64,000 bases of DNA from Microbacterium nanhaiense (GCF_014646015.1 NZ_BMMQ01000002.1:62277-126276), one strand, 5' to 3'; positions 32,603 to 42,267 are shown, counted from the first letter of the stretch. Numbers and translations are program-made. Notes: generated by a model from the letters alone, not told the origin.

Positions 32603-33100
32603 GTGTCAGATCACATGGGCGATTCGGTTTCGGACGCAACACGTCACATTCCGCGCTTGGGCGGACACGATGGCAACGGCGACCGCACGCAGACGTTCGG
32701 ACACGATTCCGACCTGTCGTTCGTGCCGTTCCACGGCGATCTGTCGGCTGCCGAGCTCGATGCCGTTGCGGCGCTTCCCTCCGGGTCTGCGCTTCTGCTG
32801 GCGCGGGAAGGCGCCGGCGCCGGGGCGCGCTACCTGCTCGACAGCGACCGCACGACGGTCGGTCGTCACCCGAACGCCGACATCTTCCTCGATGACGTCA
32901 CCGTCTCGCGCCGTCACGCCGAGATCACGCGCAGCGGCTCGGTCTTCGAGCTCGTCGATCAGCGCTCGCTCAACGGCACGTACGTGAGCGGTGAGCGCGT
33001 CGAGCGTTCGCAGCTGCGCAACGGCGACGAGCTGCGGATCGGGAAGTTCCGGCTGACGTTCTTCAGCTCCCCGCGAGACCTTCCGGCGGCGAACTCCTGA
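32603..33100 (+). CDS. garA: FHA-domain metabolic regulator, GarA/OdhI type
   Basis: 165 residues. The C-terminal FHA domain (residues 75-160) has the phosphothreonine-binding residues GRHPNADIFLDDVTVSRRHAE and NGTYVSGERV. The N-terminal tail has threonines in DRTQTFG, a likely site for a PknB/PknG-type kinase. In mycobacteria and corynebacteria the unphosphorylated protein inhibits 2-oxoglutarate dehydrogenase and tunes glutamate metabolism. The GTG at 32603 is favoured over the upstream ATG because a strong GGAGGAG lies five bases before it. It overlaps ftsR by one base, the conserved Rv1827-Rv1828 order. Confidence 0.88.
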   Translation: MSDHMGDSVSDATRHIPRLGGHDGNGDRTQTFGHDSDLSFVPFHGDLSAAELDAVAALPSGSALLLAREGAGAGARYLLDSDRTTVGRHPNADIFLDDVTVSRRHAEITRSGSVFELVDQRSLNGTYVSGERVERSQLRNGDELRIGKFRLTFFSSPRDLPAANS

Positions 33101-33798
33101 TGGCGGCGGCGGCCGCGGCAGGCGGGGCCGCTGCATCACTGACGCGATCGATGCTGTCGATCGGGCAGGTGTTGGCGAAGCTGTCGCCCGAGTTTCCGGG
33201 GCTGTCATCGAGCAAGCTTCGCTTTCTCGAGGTGCAGGGCATCGTCACGCCGCAACGCACATCGTCCGGTTACCGCAAGTTCTCGCCCGCCGACGTGGAG
33301 CGGCTCCGCCTGGCGCTGACGCTGCAGCGCGATCACTACCTGCCCCTCGGCGTGATCCGCGAGCATCTCGATGACGTCGAGGCCGGCCGGGAGTCGTCCC
33401 TGCCCGAACCGCCGGAGTCCATTCACCCGCGCGAGCGCAGCTGCTCGCGCGCGGAACTGATCGCCGAGGCAGGCGCGTCGCCGCGCCTGCTCGATGAGGC
33501 GCAGGCGCTCGGGCTGATCCAGGCGAGCGAGCGATACGGATCCAGCCACGTCGCGCTCCTCCGCGCCCTCGCCGCGCTCGAGAAGTACGGCATCGACCCC
33601 CGGCACGTCCGCGCCCTGAAGCAGGGGGCGCAGCGCGACATCGCGCTCATCGAGGCGGCGATCGCGCCGCTGCTGCGACGCTCCGATGCCGCGGCGCGGG
33701 CCCAGGCCAGCGAGGTGGGTCCGCACCTCGCGGACCGCCTCGACGAAGTCCGGACGATCTTCGTGCGCCAGGCGCTCGCGCAGATCCTGCCGGACTGA
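33100..33798 (+). CDS. ftsR: MerR-like transcriptional regulator FtsR
   Basis: 232 residues. The N-terminal winged helix-turn-helix of MerR type reads LSIGQVLAKLSPEFPGLSSSKLRFLEVQGIVTPQRTSSGYRKFSPADVERLRL (residues 18-70). No metal-binding cysteines are present. The orthologue in corynebacteria (FtsR, Rv1828 family) activates ftsZ, placing this gene in control of the division cluster about 25 kb away. It begins within the garA stop codon (TGATG), so it is translationally coupled. The first 14 residues are an alanine/glycine run. Confidence 0.87.
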   Translation: MAAAAAAGGAAASLTRSMLSIGQVLAKLSPEFPGLSSSKLRFLEVQGIVTPQRTSSGYRKFSPADVERLRLALTLQRDHYLPLGVIREHLDDVEAGRESSLPEPPESIHPRERSCSRAELIAEAGASPRLLDEAQALGLIQASERYGSSHVALLRALAALEKYGIDPRHVRALKQGAQRDIALIEAAIAPLLRRSDAAARAQASEVGPHLADRLDEVRTIFVRQALAQILPD

Positions 33799-33850
33799 TC
33801 ACGATTGATAACGCTTCATCGACACGCCGCCAGCGCGCGAGCGAATGTCA

Positions 33851-33879
33851 TTGATGGGGGCTCGATACGACCCTACTGT
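33851..33879 (+). promoter_or_regulatory. Promoter of the second MerR gene
   Basis: TTGATG (33851-33856), 17-base spacer, TACTGT (33874-33879), 29 bases before the ATG, with an AGGAGAGGA ribosome binding site in between. It makes the second MerR gene an independent unit from garA-ftsR. Confidence 0.6.
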
Positions 33880-33908
33880 GGGAGTACACCCTGCAGGAGA
33901 GGAACAGA

Positions 33909-34451
33909 ATGAACGCGGGAAGCACACACGACAGCGACTTCGCCGTCGACCTGCTGTTCACCGATGGTCTTCCGCAGGTGAACGCGCAGAAGGGCTACCG
34001 CGGCGCCGTGGCGGCGAAGGCCGCCGGCATCACCTACCGTCAGCTCGACTACTGGGCCCGCACCGAACTCGTGGTGCCGACGATCCAGGACGCCCGCGGA
34101 TCCGGAACGCAGCGCCTCTACGGCTTCCGTGACATCCTCGTCCTGAAGCTCGTGAAGCGGCTTCTCGACACCGGCATCTCGCTGCAGCAGATCCGGAAGG
34201 CCGTCGAGCAGCTGCGCGCGGAGGGGATCCGCGACCTCGCCTCCACGACGCTCATGAGCGACGGGGCGTCGGTGTATCTCTGCACCTCGAACGACGAGGT
34301 CATCGACCTCGTCAGCCGCGGACAGGGCGTGTTCGGCATCGCAGTGGGCAAGGTGTTGCGCGAGGTGGAGACCACGCTCATCGCGTTCGAGCCCGCAGAC
34401 GAGGATCCCGTCGACGAGCTGGCGATGCGACGGGCACGGAAGACGGCCTGA
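33909..34451 (+). CDS. MerR family transcriptional regulator (Rv1830-like)
   Basis: 180 residues. The DNA-binding part is GYRGAVAAKAAGITYRQLDYWARTELVVPTIQDARGSGTQRLYGFRDIL (residues 29-78), followed by a helical dimerisation region and a C-terminal domain shared with the mycobacterial Rv1830 regulator. In mycobacteria a DUF151 gene lies between the FtsR-type and this gene; here only 110 non-coding bases do. It has its own promoter and ribosome binding site and ends at a bidirectional terminator. Confidence 0.85.
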   Translation: MNAGSTHDSDFAVDLLFTDGLPQVNAQKGYRGAVAAKAAGITYRQLDYWARTELVVPTIQDARGSGTQRLYGFRDILVLKLVKRLLDTGISLQQIRKAVEQLRAEGIRDLASTTLMSDGASVYLCTSNDEVIDLVSRGQGVFGIAVGKVLREVETTLIAFEPADEDPVDELAMRRARKTA

Positions 34452-34478
34452 GCCGCCGATCCTCATCCGAGACGAGAA

Positions 34479-34500
34479 AAGCCCCGCCGAGGCGGGGCTT
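34479..34500. terminator. Bidirectional hairpin terminator
   Basis: AAGCCCCGCC-GA-GGCGGGGCTT, preceded by AAAA and followed by a T-rich stretch, between the convergent MerR and ParA genes. Confidence 0.85.
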
Positions 34501-34514
34501 CTTCGTTGCGAGGA

Positions 34515-35330
34515 TCAGTGGGCCTGCGGGCCCTCCTCCGGAACGGGGATGTTCCCCGCCTCGACGATGTGGTCGAGGAGCTGATCGAAATCTGTCGCAA
34601 GCTCCTGCGCCGATTCGCCCGGCCACACGTGCAACGGCTTCGCCGCGCCCTGGGCCTGCTGCAGCGAGGTGCGTTCGGGCAGCTGCGGCTCGAGCACGAG
34701 ATCGCCGAACATATCGCGCAGCTCCTTGATGCGGAACTGGTGTTCGACCGACTGAGGGCGCACGCGGTTCACGACGATTCCGAGCGGCTGGAGTCGCGAG
34801 GAGAGGCCACGACGGATCTCCTCGATCGCACGCAGGGCGCGATCGGCGGCGGCGACCGAGAACAGGCCGGGCTCGGTGACGACCGCGACGCGGTCGCTGG
34901 CGGCCCAGGCCGTGCGGGTCAGCGCGTTGAGGGACGGCGCGCAGTCGATGAGAACGAGGTCGTACTCGTCCTCGACGATGGCGAGCGCCTCTTCCATCTT
35001 CCAGACGTCGCGCACGGAGGGGTGCGGGCCGTCGTAGTTGATGGCCGACGGGCTACCGAGCATGATGTCGATCTTGCCCGGGTGTACCTTCGTCCATCCG
35101 CTGGATGCGATCGCCTGGCGGACGGTCTTCTCCTTGGGGCTCTCGAGCACGTCGGCAACGTTGAGTCGTCCCGCGGTCGAGACATCAAGGCCCGTGGACA
35201 CATCCGACTGGGGGTCGAGGTCGACGACGAGCGTGCGGATGCCTCGGGCGAACGCCGCGGAGGCGAGGCCCAGGGTGACGGTCGTCTTGCCGACTCCGCC
35301 CTTGAGAGAGCTGACGCTAAGTACGTGCAC
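34515..35330 (-). CDS. ParA/Soj family ATPase (orphan, PldP-like)
   Basis: 271 residues. The deviant Walker A is KGGVGKTT near residue 10 ([21 protein letters not shown]), with the signature lysine; Walker A' is DLDPQSDVSTGLDV and the Walker B region LVLIDCAPSLNALT. No ParB gene is adjacent, so this is not the oriC parAB operon protein. Actinobacterial orphan ParA-like proteins such as PldP act in cell division and localise near the septum. A leaderless start is indicated: TAGCGT, six bases, GTG. It is divergent from the large MinD-like gene at 35485. Confidence 0.87.
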   Translation of the reverse strand: MHVLSVSSLKGGVGKTTVTLGLASAAFARGIRTLVVDLDPQSDVSTGLDVSTAGRLNVADVLESPKEKTVRQAIASSGWTKVHPGKIDIMLGSPSAINYDGPHPSVRDVWKMEEALAIVEDEYDLVLIDCAPSLNALTRTAWAASDRVAVVTEPGLFSVAAADRALRAIEEIRRGLSSRLQPLGIVVNRVRPQSVEHQFRIKELRDMFGDLVLEPQLPERTSLQQAQGAAKPLHVWPGESAQELATDFDQLLDHIVEAGNIPVPEEGPQAH

Positions 35331-35394
35331 GCCTCTACGCTACCTTCCCTCCCGCTGAGAGCCACTCAGGCTCAGGGGGAGAAATTCATCAATT

Positions 35395-35424
35395 TTGCTC
35401 GCGATCAGACACGCCGAGTACCAT
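35395..35424 (+). promoter_or_regulatory. Promoter of the large MinD/ParA-like gene
   Basis: TTGCTC (35395-35400), 18-base spacer, TACCAT (35419-35424). The coding start is TTG at 35485, preceded by CAGGAG. Confidence 0.45.
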
Positions 35425-35484
35425 TCCGGGGGGCGAACGCGCCCTGAGGCGGCCGTCCGGTCGCGTTTCGATCAGGAGTACGAC

Positions 35485-37671
35485 TTGGCAGAAGACCGCA
35501 ACTCGACGTCCGACGAGGGTGTCGACCACGGCGTTCTCGACGAGGTCAGCACCTCGACGACCGCAATCGATCTCGGCGCGACCGCGCAGGTAAACGTCAT
35601 CCTGCCCGTGGGCTACCGCGACGAGGATCGCGACGACGACGTGATCGCCGATGAGCTCTCGGCCGACGAGATCGCGCGGCGCGAGCAGGAAGAGGCCGAA
35701 GCCGCGAGGGAACGCGAGAACTCCGAGCCCGGCGATGAGGAGGCCTCGTCCGACGAGCCCGCATCGGCGGAACCGACGCGCGCGGACGTCGAGACCTCCG
35801 AAGCGGCGAACGACGACGGCACGAGCGACCCGGACGACGATGCGCCCCAGGGCGACTCGACCCCGGACGACTCGGTCTCGGACGATGCGCCCCAGGGCGA
35901 CTCGACCCTGGACGACTCGGTCTCGGACGATGCGACCCAGGACGACCTGACCCCGGGCTACTCGGACTCGGACGATGCGCCCCAGGGCGACTCGGTCCCG
36001 GACGACGCGACCCAGGACTGCCAGACCCAGGACGACGCAGCGGACGCGAGCGGCGCCGACACCGACGACAGCATGACCGATGACGTCCCGGGCGACGAGA
36101 GCTCCGACGGAACTGAGAATGACGGGCCCGAGAACATCGACGACGGGGCCTCCGATGGCACGGGGTTCTCGGGCGAGGCTCTCGACGAGCTCGACTCCGC
36201 GGACGACGGCATCAACGAAACCGATGGTGACTCCGATGAGGACATCGAGAGCCCGGAAGGCCCGCGTACCGACACCGCCGACGCAACGGATGCCGAGGCC
36301 GCTCCCGCACACAATGCTGACGATTCGTCCGCCACGGGCGCGGTGGACGACGTCGACGAGGTCCCTGGCACTGAGTTCCGGAACGCCGAGGCCCCGGAGG
36401 TCGACTCGGCGGAGCGCACGGATCCCGACTCCCTCGCCCCCGACGACGCGGACGACGACGTCGCCCCCGAAGCCGAGGGCGACGACCGCGCCGGCCGCAT
36501 CGACGAGCTCGTCTCGACGGCGACGAACACGATCTCGTGGGACGAGGCGTCGAGCGACCCGAGCATCGCCCTCGTCCGCGAGGCAGCCACCACGAAGGAG
36601 CCCCCGATGGCGCAGGACCCCCGATCGATTCCCGCGGCTGCGCCGAAGGATCCCGCGGCCCGGGGCGAGGAGGCCGCTCGAACCGAGCGTCCCTCGTTCA
36701 TCAAGTCGCATGCGCGCGGCTCGGACGAGGCCGCGGCCTCGACGGAGCGCTCGGCATTCATCGACGATCGGCTCCTCGAGAGCGGCGCGATCCGCACTCC
36801 CGCACCGGTCGACCCGTGGCGACGGATCCTCCACTCGATCACCGGCGGACTCATTAATTTGGGCAACAGCAAGGCGACCAAGCAGCGAGACGCCGTGAAG
36901 GCCCGCATCGCGGCGCCCATTTCCGGCGACGCGCGCTTCGTGCCCGTCGTGAGCCGGAAGGGCGGCGTCGGCAAGACCACCGTCACTGCGCTGCTGGGCA
37001 TGGCGCTCGCCGATGCGCGCGACGACCGGGTCGTCGCCGTCGACGCAAACCCCGACCGCGGCACGCTCGCGGAGCGCATCGCGAAGCCGTCCGGGAAGAC
37101 GGTGCGCGACCTCGTGCGCGACCGGGAAGAGATCCGCGGCTACGGCGACATGTCGGCCCACGTGACGCGCGACGAGACCCGCCTCGACGTGCTCGCGAGC
37201 GATGCGGATCCGCACGTCGCCGATGCGTTCAGCGACGAGGACTATCGGGCGGTCGCGGACATCGCCCAGCACTACTACTCGCTCGTGCTTACCGACACGG
37301 GCACGGGCATCGTGCACTCGGTCATGTCGGCGACGCTCGATCTCGCCGACCAGCTCGTCGTCGTGTCGGGCGTGAGCATCGACGAGGCGCGTCTCGCATC
37401 CGAGACGCTGACGTGGTTGGAGACGAATGGCCGAGCGGAGCTCGCCCGCAACGCGATCGTCGTCATCAACCAGGAGGCGGCCGGCAAGACGAGCGTGCGC
37501 ATCGACGAGGTGGAATCGCACTTCCGCACTCGCGTGCGCGACGTCGTGCGGATTCCGTTTGATCCCGCGATCGCGACCGGCAGCGCCATCTCCTTCCATG
37601 AGCTCGCCCAGCCGACCCGCGACGCCGCCCGCGCCCTCGCGGCTCTCGTCATCGAAGGGATCCGGGCATGA
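35485..37671 (+). CDS. MinD/ParA-type ATPase with a long acidic, repeat-containing N-terminal region
   Basis: 728 residues from a TTG start with ribosome binding site CAGGAG. Residues 1 to about 410 are extremely acidic and low in complexity, with four 15-residue tandem repeats (residues 118-177). A basic linker follows. Residues 485-728 are a ParA/MinD-type ATPase with deviant Walker A KGGVGKTT (Lys near 492) and [17 protein letters not shown]. The ATPase resembles those in T7-secretion-linked and cell-pole proteins (EspI/MinD-like), but no secretion genes are nearby. It overlaps def by four bases and is divergent from another ParA ATPase. A role in positioning or partitioning is inferred from the domain only. 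Confidence 0.75.
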   Translation: MAEDRNSTSDEGVDHGVLDEVSTSTTAIDLGATAQVNVILPVGYRDEDRDDDVIADELSADEIARREQEEAEAARERENSEPGDEEASSDEPASAEPTRADVETSEAANDDGTSDPDDDAPQGDSTPDDSVSDDAPQGDSTLDDSVSDDATQDDLTPGYSDSDDAPQGDSVPDDATQDCQTQDDAADASGADTDDSMTDDVPGDESSDGTENDGPENIDDGASDGTGFSGEALDELDSADDGINETDGDSDEDIESPEGPRTDTADATDAEAAPAHNADDSSATGAVDDVDEVPGTEFRNAEAPEVDSAERTDPDSLAPDDADDDVAPEAEGDDRAGRIDELVSTATNTISWDEASSDPSIALVREAATTKEPPMAQDPRSIPAAAPKDPAARGEEAARTERPSFIKSHARGSDEAAASTERSAFIDDRLLESGAIRTPAPVDPWRRILHSITGGLINLGNSKATKQRDAVKARIAAPISGDARFVPVVSRKGGVGKTTVTALLGMALADARDDRVVAVDANPDRGTLAERIAKPSGKTVRDLVRDREEIRGYGDMSAHVTRDETRLDVLASDADPHVADAFSDEDYRAVADIAQHYYSLVLTDTGTGIVHSVMSATLDLADQLVVVSGVSIDEARLASETLTWLETNGRAELARNAIVVINQEAAGKTSVRIDEVESHFRTRVRDVVRIPFDPAIATGSAISFHELAQPTRDAARALAALVIEGIRA
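35836..36015 (+). repeat. Four 45-base in-frame tandem repeats
   Basis: Units start at 35836, 35881, 35926 and 35971, each 45 bases, encoding variants of [15 protein letters not shown]. Units 1 and 2 are nearly identical; units 3 and 4 are diverged but aligned. The reading frame is preserved and the units encode only acidic and small residues. Confidence 0.9.
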
Positions 37672-38159
37672 CGGTGCGCGACATCCGCTTCTACGGCGAC
37701 CCGGTGCTCCGCACGCCCTGCGCCGAAATCGAGACGATCGACGAGGGCGTGCGCGCGCTCGTCGACGACCTGATCGACACCGTGAAGGTGCCGGGCCGCG
37801 CGGGCGTCGCGGCGCCGCAGATCGGCGTGGGGCTGCGGGCGTTCAGCTACAACGTCGATGGCCGCATCGGGGCGATCCTCAACCCGAGGATCGTGGAGGT
37901 GCGCGGCGAGAAGCAGCCCACGGGTGAGGGTTGCCTGTCGGTTCCGAACCTGTGGCACGACACCCCGCGCCACCCGTACGCGCGCGTCGAGGGCATCGAT
38001 GTCGACGGCAACCCGGTCACGCTCGAGGGCGAGGGCGTGTTCGCGCAGATGCTGCAGCACGAGACGGATCACCTCGACGGCATCGTTTACCTGCACCGCC
38101 TCGACAAGCCCGAGCGCGCGGTCGCGATGCGTCAGGTCCGCGAGAGCGACTGGTTCTGA
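37668..38159 (+). CDS. def: Peptide deformylase
   Basis: 163 residues. It removes the formyl group from N-terminal methionine of nascent proteins. All three motifs are present: GVAAPQIGV (motif 1, residue 44), EGCLSVP (motif 2, the Cys metal ligand) and QHETDHLDG (motif 3, HExxH). It overlaps the preceding MinD-like gene (ATGA), so the two are expressed together, and ends at a strong hairpin. Confidence 0.97.
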   Translation: MTVRDIRFYGDPVLRTPCAEIETIDEGVRALVDDLIDTVKVPGRAGVAAPQIGVGLRAFSYNVDGRIGAILNPRIVEVRGEKQPTGEGCLSVPNLWHDTPRHPYARVEGIDVDGNPVTLEGEGVFAQMLQHETDHLDGIVYLHRLDKPERAVAMRQVRESDWF

Positions 38160-38164
38160 GCGGT

Positions 38165-38202
38165 ACGCGTCACGCCCCTCCACGGAGAGGGGCGTGACGC
38201 GT
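38165..38202. terminator. Bidirectional hairpin terminator
   Basis: A 16-base perfect stem (ACGCGTCACGCCCCTC with its complement at 38187-38202) around six bases, then CTTTCT. It lies between the convergent def and fadD genes. Confidence 0.85.
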
Positions 38203-38207
38203 CTTTC

Positions 38208-40037
38208 TCAGCCGATGGCGATCGACGAGGTGCGGTCGCCCGGCGCGGTATAGATGTCGTCGATCGTCGAGGCGAAGTCTTTCAGGATCACCATGCGCTT
38301 GATCGACAGCTTCGGGGTGAGGTGGCCGGACGCCTCGGTCCACTCGGTCGGCAGGATCCGGAACTCGCGGATCGACTCGGCGCGCGAGACCAGGGAGTTC
38401 GCCTGATCGATGGCGCGCTGCACCTCGTCGCGGACCGCCTTCGTGGCGGCGGCCTGCTCGAGGGTCAGATCCTCGCGCTCGCCGTGCGTCTTCAGCCACG
38501 CGGGAAGCATCTCGGGATCGAGCGTGATCAGCGCCGAGATGAAGGGCTTCTGATCGCCCACGACGACGACCTGGCCGATGATCGGGTTGGCACGGATCGG
38601 ATCCTCGAGCATCGTCGGAGAGACGTTCTTGCCGCCCGCGGTGACGATGATCTCCTTCTTACGGCCCGTGATCGTGAGTCGGCCCTGGTCGTCGAGCGCA
38701 CCGAGGTCGCCCGTGCGGAACCATTCGCCATCGAACGCTTCCTCGGTGGCGTCGGCGTTGCGCCAGTACTCGCGGAAGACGTTGACGCCCTTGACCTCGA
38801 CCTCGCCGTCCGAGGCGATGCGGATGCCGACGCCGGGGAGCGCCGAACCGACGGTGCCCACGTGGACGTCGTTCGGCCGGTTGACCGTGGCGGGCGCCGT
38901 CGTCTCGGTGAGGCCGTATCCCTCGAGGATCTTGACGCCGAGGCCACGGAAGAAGTATCCGAGGCGCGGGCCCAGGGGAGCGGATCCGGACACCGCGTAG
39001 GTGACGCGCCCGCCCATGAGGTCGCGGAGCTTGCCGTAGACGAGCTTGTTGAAGAGTGTGAACTGGAGGGCGAGCAGGGGGCCGATCTTCTCGCCCTCCT
39101 GCTCGCGCCGAGCGTGCTCGACGGCGACCTTCGCGGCGCGGCGGAAGATGGCGCCCTTGCCCTCAGACTCGGTCTTCTGCTCGGCCGAGTTGTAGACCTT
39201 CTCGAACACGCGCGGCACCGCGAGAAGGAGGGTGGGCTTGAACGAGCCCAGCGTCTTGACGAGGTTCTTCGTGTTCGGCTCGTGACCGGTCTTTACCCCG
39301 CCGTGGATGTACAAAACCGACATGAAGCGGGCGAACACGTGCGCCGTCGTGATGAACAGGACGGTCGACGCGCCCGGCTGCTCGATGACCTCGCGGAGCG
39401 CCACGGCGGCGTTCTCGGCTGTGTCGACGAAATTGCCGTGCGTCAGCACACAGCCCTTGGGCCTGCCCGTGGACCCGGACGTGTAGATGATCGTCGCGAT
39501 ATCGCTCGACCGGGCGAGCCGGCGGCGCTGCTGGATCTCGTCATCGCCGACGCCGGATCCGCTCTCGACAAGATCGTCGAGCGCGCCCTCGTCCATGCGC
39601 CAATACGAGCCGATGAGGGGTAGTTCGTCGCGCACCTCGGAGAACCGCGCGTCGTGCGTGTCGTTCTCGACCATCAGCGCGACCGCCCCGGAGTCGGAGA
39701 GGATCCAGCGGACCTGCTCCGGGGAGCTCGTCTCGTAGACGGGCACCATGATCAGGCCGGCGTAGTGCAGGGCGAAATCGACGAGGGTCCATCGGTACGT
39801 CGTCGTCGCGAGGAAGCCCACCTTGTCGCCCGGGCGAAGACCGCTCGCCACGAATCCCTTCGCGAGTGCGATGACCTCGTCCTCGAACTCGCGCGACGAC
39901 TTGTCCCGCCACCCGTCGCCCTCGGGAACGGCGAACAGGGGGCGGTCCGGAGATGCTCGCACGCGATCGGCCAGCAGATCGCTGATATTGCGATCGGGGT
40001 CGTTCGGAACGAGGGGCTCGGCGTAGATCTCGATCAC
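38208..40037 (-). CDS. Long-chain fatty acid-CoA ligase, AMP-forming (FadD15-like)
   Basis: 609 residues. It activates fatty acids to acyl-CoA via acyl-AMP. The AMP-binding P-loop is IIYTSGSTGRPKGCVLTHGN near residue 185; further motifs are GYGLTETTAP near 380, EWFRTGDLGALDDQG near 450 and a C-terminal GRKKEIIVTAGGKNVSP. The layout matches actinobacterial FadD15 proteins. Start ATG has an AGGAG ribosome binding site. It faces def and is divergent from the acyltransferase gene at 40184, which uses acyl-CoA, suggesting a shared lipid role. Confidence 0.93.
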   Translation of the reverse strand: MIEIYAEPLVPNDPDRNISDLLADRVRASPDRPLFAVPEGDGWRDKSSREFEDEVIALAKGFVASGLRPGDKVGFLATTTYRWTLVDFALHYAGLIMVPVYETSSPEQVRWILSDSGAVALMVENDTHDARFSEVRDELPLIGSYWRMDEGALDDLVESGSGVGDDEIQQRRRLARSSDIATIIYTSGSTGRPKGCVLTHGNFVDTAENAAVALREVIEQPGASTVLFITTAHVFARFMSVLYIHGGVKTGHEPNTKNLVKTLGSFKPTLLLAVPRVFEKVYNSAEQKTESEGKGAIFRRAAKVAVEHARREQEGEKIGPLLALQFTLFNKLVYGKLRDLMGGRVTYAVSGSAPLGPRLGYFFRGLGVKILEGYGLTETTAPATVNRPNDVHVGTVGSALPGVGIRIASDGEVEVKGVNVFREYWRNADATEEAFDGEWFRTGDLGALDDQGRLTITGRKKEIIVTAGGKNVSPTMLEDPIRANPIIGQVVVVGDQKPFISALITLDPEMLPAWLKTHGEREDLTLEQAAATKAVRDEVQRAIDQANSLVSRAESIREFRILPTEWTEASGHLTPKLSIKRMVILKDFASTIDDIYTAPGDRTSSIAIG

Positions 40038-40183
40038 GGTAACTCCTTTGACACCGGACGTGGTCGGCGCGGTCCCGCGCTTCGTTCGAGTCTAGGGCGT
40101 GCGCTTCCAGGCAAGCGACAATCACTGTGCTCGTTCGACAAAGCGCGCCCCGCGAATCCGGGGGCGTGGCCTAAACTCATGGC

Positions 40184-40894
40184 GTGTTCTATTGGATCCT
40201 CAAGTACCTGGTCGTGGGCCCGGTGCTCAAGGCGATCTTCCGACCGTGGATCGTCGGCGCGAAGAACGTGCCGAAGACCGGCGCGGCGATTCTCGCGAGC
40301 AACCACCTCTCGGTCATGGATTCGATCTTCCTCCCGCTCATGATCGAGCGCCCCATGTCGTTCCTCGCGAAGTCCGAGTACTTCACGGGCAAGGGCCCGA
40401 AGGGGTGGGCGACGAAGTGGTTCATGAAGGGAACGGGCCAGATCCCGATCGACCGCTCCGGCGGATCCGCCTCGGAGGCGGCCCTGAACACGGCGCTGCA
40501 GGTCATCGGGCGGGGTGATCTGCTGGGCATCTATCCCGAGGGCACGCGCAGCCCCGACGGACGCCTCTACAAGGGGCGCACGGGGATCGCCCGAATGGCC
40601 CTCGTGGCGAAGGTGCCCGTGATCCCCGTCGTCATGGTCGACACCGACACGATGCTGCCCATCGGATCCAGCCGCCCGCGGCTCGTGCGCGTCGGCATGG
40701 TGCTCGGCGAACCGCTCGATTTCTCGCGCTACGAGGGCTTCGAGGACGACCGCTTCGTCCTGCGCAGCGTCACGGACGAGATCATGGTCGCGCTGCAGCG
40801 GATGGGCGGTCAGGCGTACGTCGACGACTACGCGTCGAAGTTCCGGAAACAGGCGGAGGAATCGGGCGCCGCACCCACCAGCGCGTTTTCCTGA
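40184..40894 (+). CDS. 1-acyl-sn-glycerol-3-phosphate acyltransferase (PlsC type)
   Basis: 236 residues. The acyltransferase motifs are NHLSVMDS (motif I, NHxxxxD, near residue 43), FMKGTGQIPIDRSGG (motif II), and YPEGTRSPDG (motif III, near 122). It adds a second acyl chain to lysophosphatidate in phospholipid synthesis at the membrane. The GTG start follows TAAACT by six bases with no ribosome binding site (leaderless). It is 29 bases upstream of the DAHP synthase gene, which has its own -10 box. Confidence 0.9.
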   Translation: MFYWILKYLVVGPVLKAIFRPWIVGAKNVPKTGAAILASNHLSVMDSIFLPLMIERPMSFLAKSEYFTGKGPKGWATKWFMKGTGQIPIDRSGGSASEAALNTALQVIGRGDLLGIYPEGTRSPDGRLYKGRTGIARMALVAKVPVIPVVMVDTDTMLPIGSSRPRLVRVGMVLGEPLDFSRYEGFEDDRFVLRSVTDEIMVALQRMGGQAYVDDYASKFRKQAEESGAAPTSAFS

Positions 40895-40923
40895 GCGTCT
40901 TTTCCAGCCGGTAGGATCGAGGA

Positions 40924-42261
40924 ATGCAGCACACCCTGGACGCGCTCGACGCATGGCGCGAACTCCCGATCAAGCAGCAGCCCGCATGGCCCGACCAGGC
41001 CGAGGTCGAGCTGGTGTCCGCCGAGCTGTCCGCGATGCCGCCGCTCGTGTTTGCCGGTGAGGTCGACGAGATGCGCTATCGCCTCGGCGAGGCGGCGGCG
41101 GGACGGGCGTTTCTGCTCCAGGGCGGCGACTGCGCGGAAACCTTCGCGGGCGCCACGGCCGACCAGATCCGCAACCGCATCAAGACCGTTCTGCAGATGG
41201 CCGTCGTCCTGACCTACGGCGCATCGATGCCGGTCGTCAAGATGGGGCGCATGGCAGGCCAGTTCGCCAAGCCCCGCTCGAGCGACACCGAGACGCGCGG
41301 CGACGTGACCTTGCCCGCGTTCCGCGGCGAGATCGTCAACGGCTACGACTTCACGGAGGGCTCGCGCACCGCAGACCCGCACCGTCTGCTGAAGGCCTAC
41401 CACACCTCGGCGAGCACCCTGAACCTCATCCGCGCCTTCACACAGGGCGGTTTCGCCGACCTGCGCGAGGTGCACGCGTGGAACAAGGGATTCGCAGCGA
41501 ACCCGGCCAACAAGCGCTACGAGCAGATGGCGATGGAGATCGACCGTGCCGTGAAGTTCATGGAGGCGGCGGGCGCCGACTTCGATGAGCTCAAGCGCGT
41601 CGACTTCTACACGGGCCACGAGGGGCTGCTCATGGACTACGAGCGCCCCCTCACCCGCATCGACTCCCGCACGGGCGACGCCTATGACACCTCGGCGCAC
41701 TTCATCTGGGTGGGCGAGCGCACGCGCGAGCTCGACGGAGCGCACATCGACTTCGTGTCGAAGATCCGCAACCCGATCGGCGTCAAGCTCGGCCCCACGA
41801 CGAGCCCCGAGACGGCACTGGCGCTCATCGACAAGCTCGACCCCGAGCGCGAGCCGGGTCGCCTGACGTTCATCACGCGCATGGGCGCCGGCAAGATCCG
41901 TGAGGCCCTGCCGCCGCTTCTCGAAGCGGTCAAGGCCTCCGGCGCGCAGCCCCTGTGGGTGACCGACCCGATGCACGGCAACGGCTTCTCGACGCCGACG
42001 GGCTTCAAGACGCGTCGTTTCGACGACGTGGTCGACGAGGTGCGCGGCTTCTTCGAGGCCCACCGCGCCGTCGGCACGCACCCGGGCGGCATCCACGTCG
42101 AGCTCACGGGCGACGACGTCACCGAGTGCCTCGGCGGATCCGAGGAGATCGACGAGGCCGGGCTCGCCACCCGCTACGAGTCGCTCTGCGACCCCCGACT
42201 CAACCACATGCAATCGCTGGAGCTGGCGTTCCTCGTCGCCGAGGAGCTCGAGAAGCGCTGA
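40924..42261 (+). CDS. aroG: 3-deoxy-7-phosphoheptulonate synthase, class II
   Basis: 445 residues. It condenses phosphoenolpyruvate and erythrose-4-phosphate to DAHP, the first step of aromatic amino acid synthesis. Class II (plant/actinobacterial) features include LLQGGDCAETF with the metal-binding Cys near residue 65, KMGRMAGQFAKPRS near 105, WVGERTRELDGAH and the C-terminal WVTDPMHGNGFSTPTG and GGIHVELTGDDVTEC. TAGGAT (40912-40917), six bases, ATG: leaderless. A perfect 19-base terminator hairpin follows. Confidence 0.96.
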   Translation: MQHTLDALDAWRELPIKQQPAWPDQAEVELVSAELSAMPPLVFAGEVDEMRYRLGEAAAGRAFLLQGGDCAETFAGATADQIRNRIKTVLQMAVVLTYGASMPVVKMGRMAGQFAKPRSSDTETRGDVTLPAFRGEIVNGYDFTEGSRTADPHRLLKAYHTSASTLNLIRAFTQGGFADLREVHAWNKGFAANPANKRYEQMAMEIDRAVKFMEAAGADFDELKRVDFYTGHEGLLMDYERPLTRIDSRTGDAYDTSAHFIWVGERTRELDGAHIDFVSKIRNPIGVKLGPTTSPETALALIDKLDPEREPGRLTFITRMGAGKIREALPPLLEAVKASGAQPLWVTDPMHGNGFSTPTGFKTRRFDDVVDEVRGFFEAHRAVGTHPGGIHVELTGDDVTECLGGSEEIDEAGLATRYESLCDPRLNHMQSLELAFLVAEELEKR

Positions 42262-42267
42262 GCGCCC

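Noticed and set aside
35395..35484. Upstream ATG for the large MinD-like protein
   Set aside because: The first 30 residues in that reading cover a plausible promoter and are not acidic like the rest; TTG at 35485 has a ribosome binding site.
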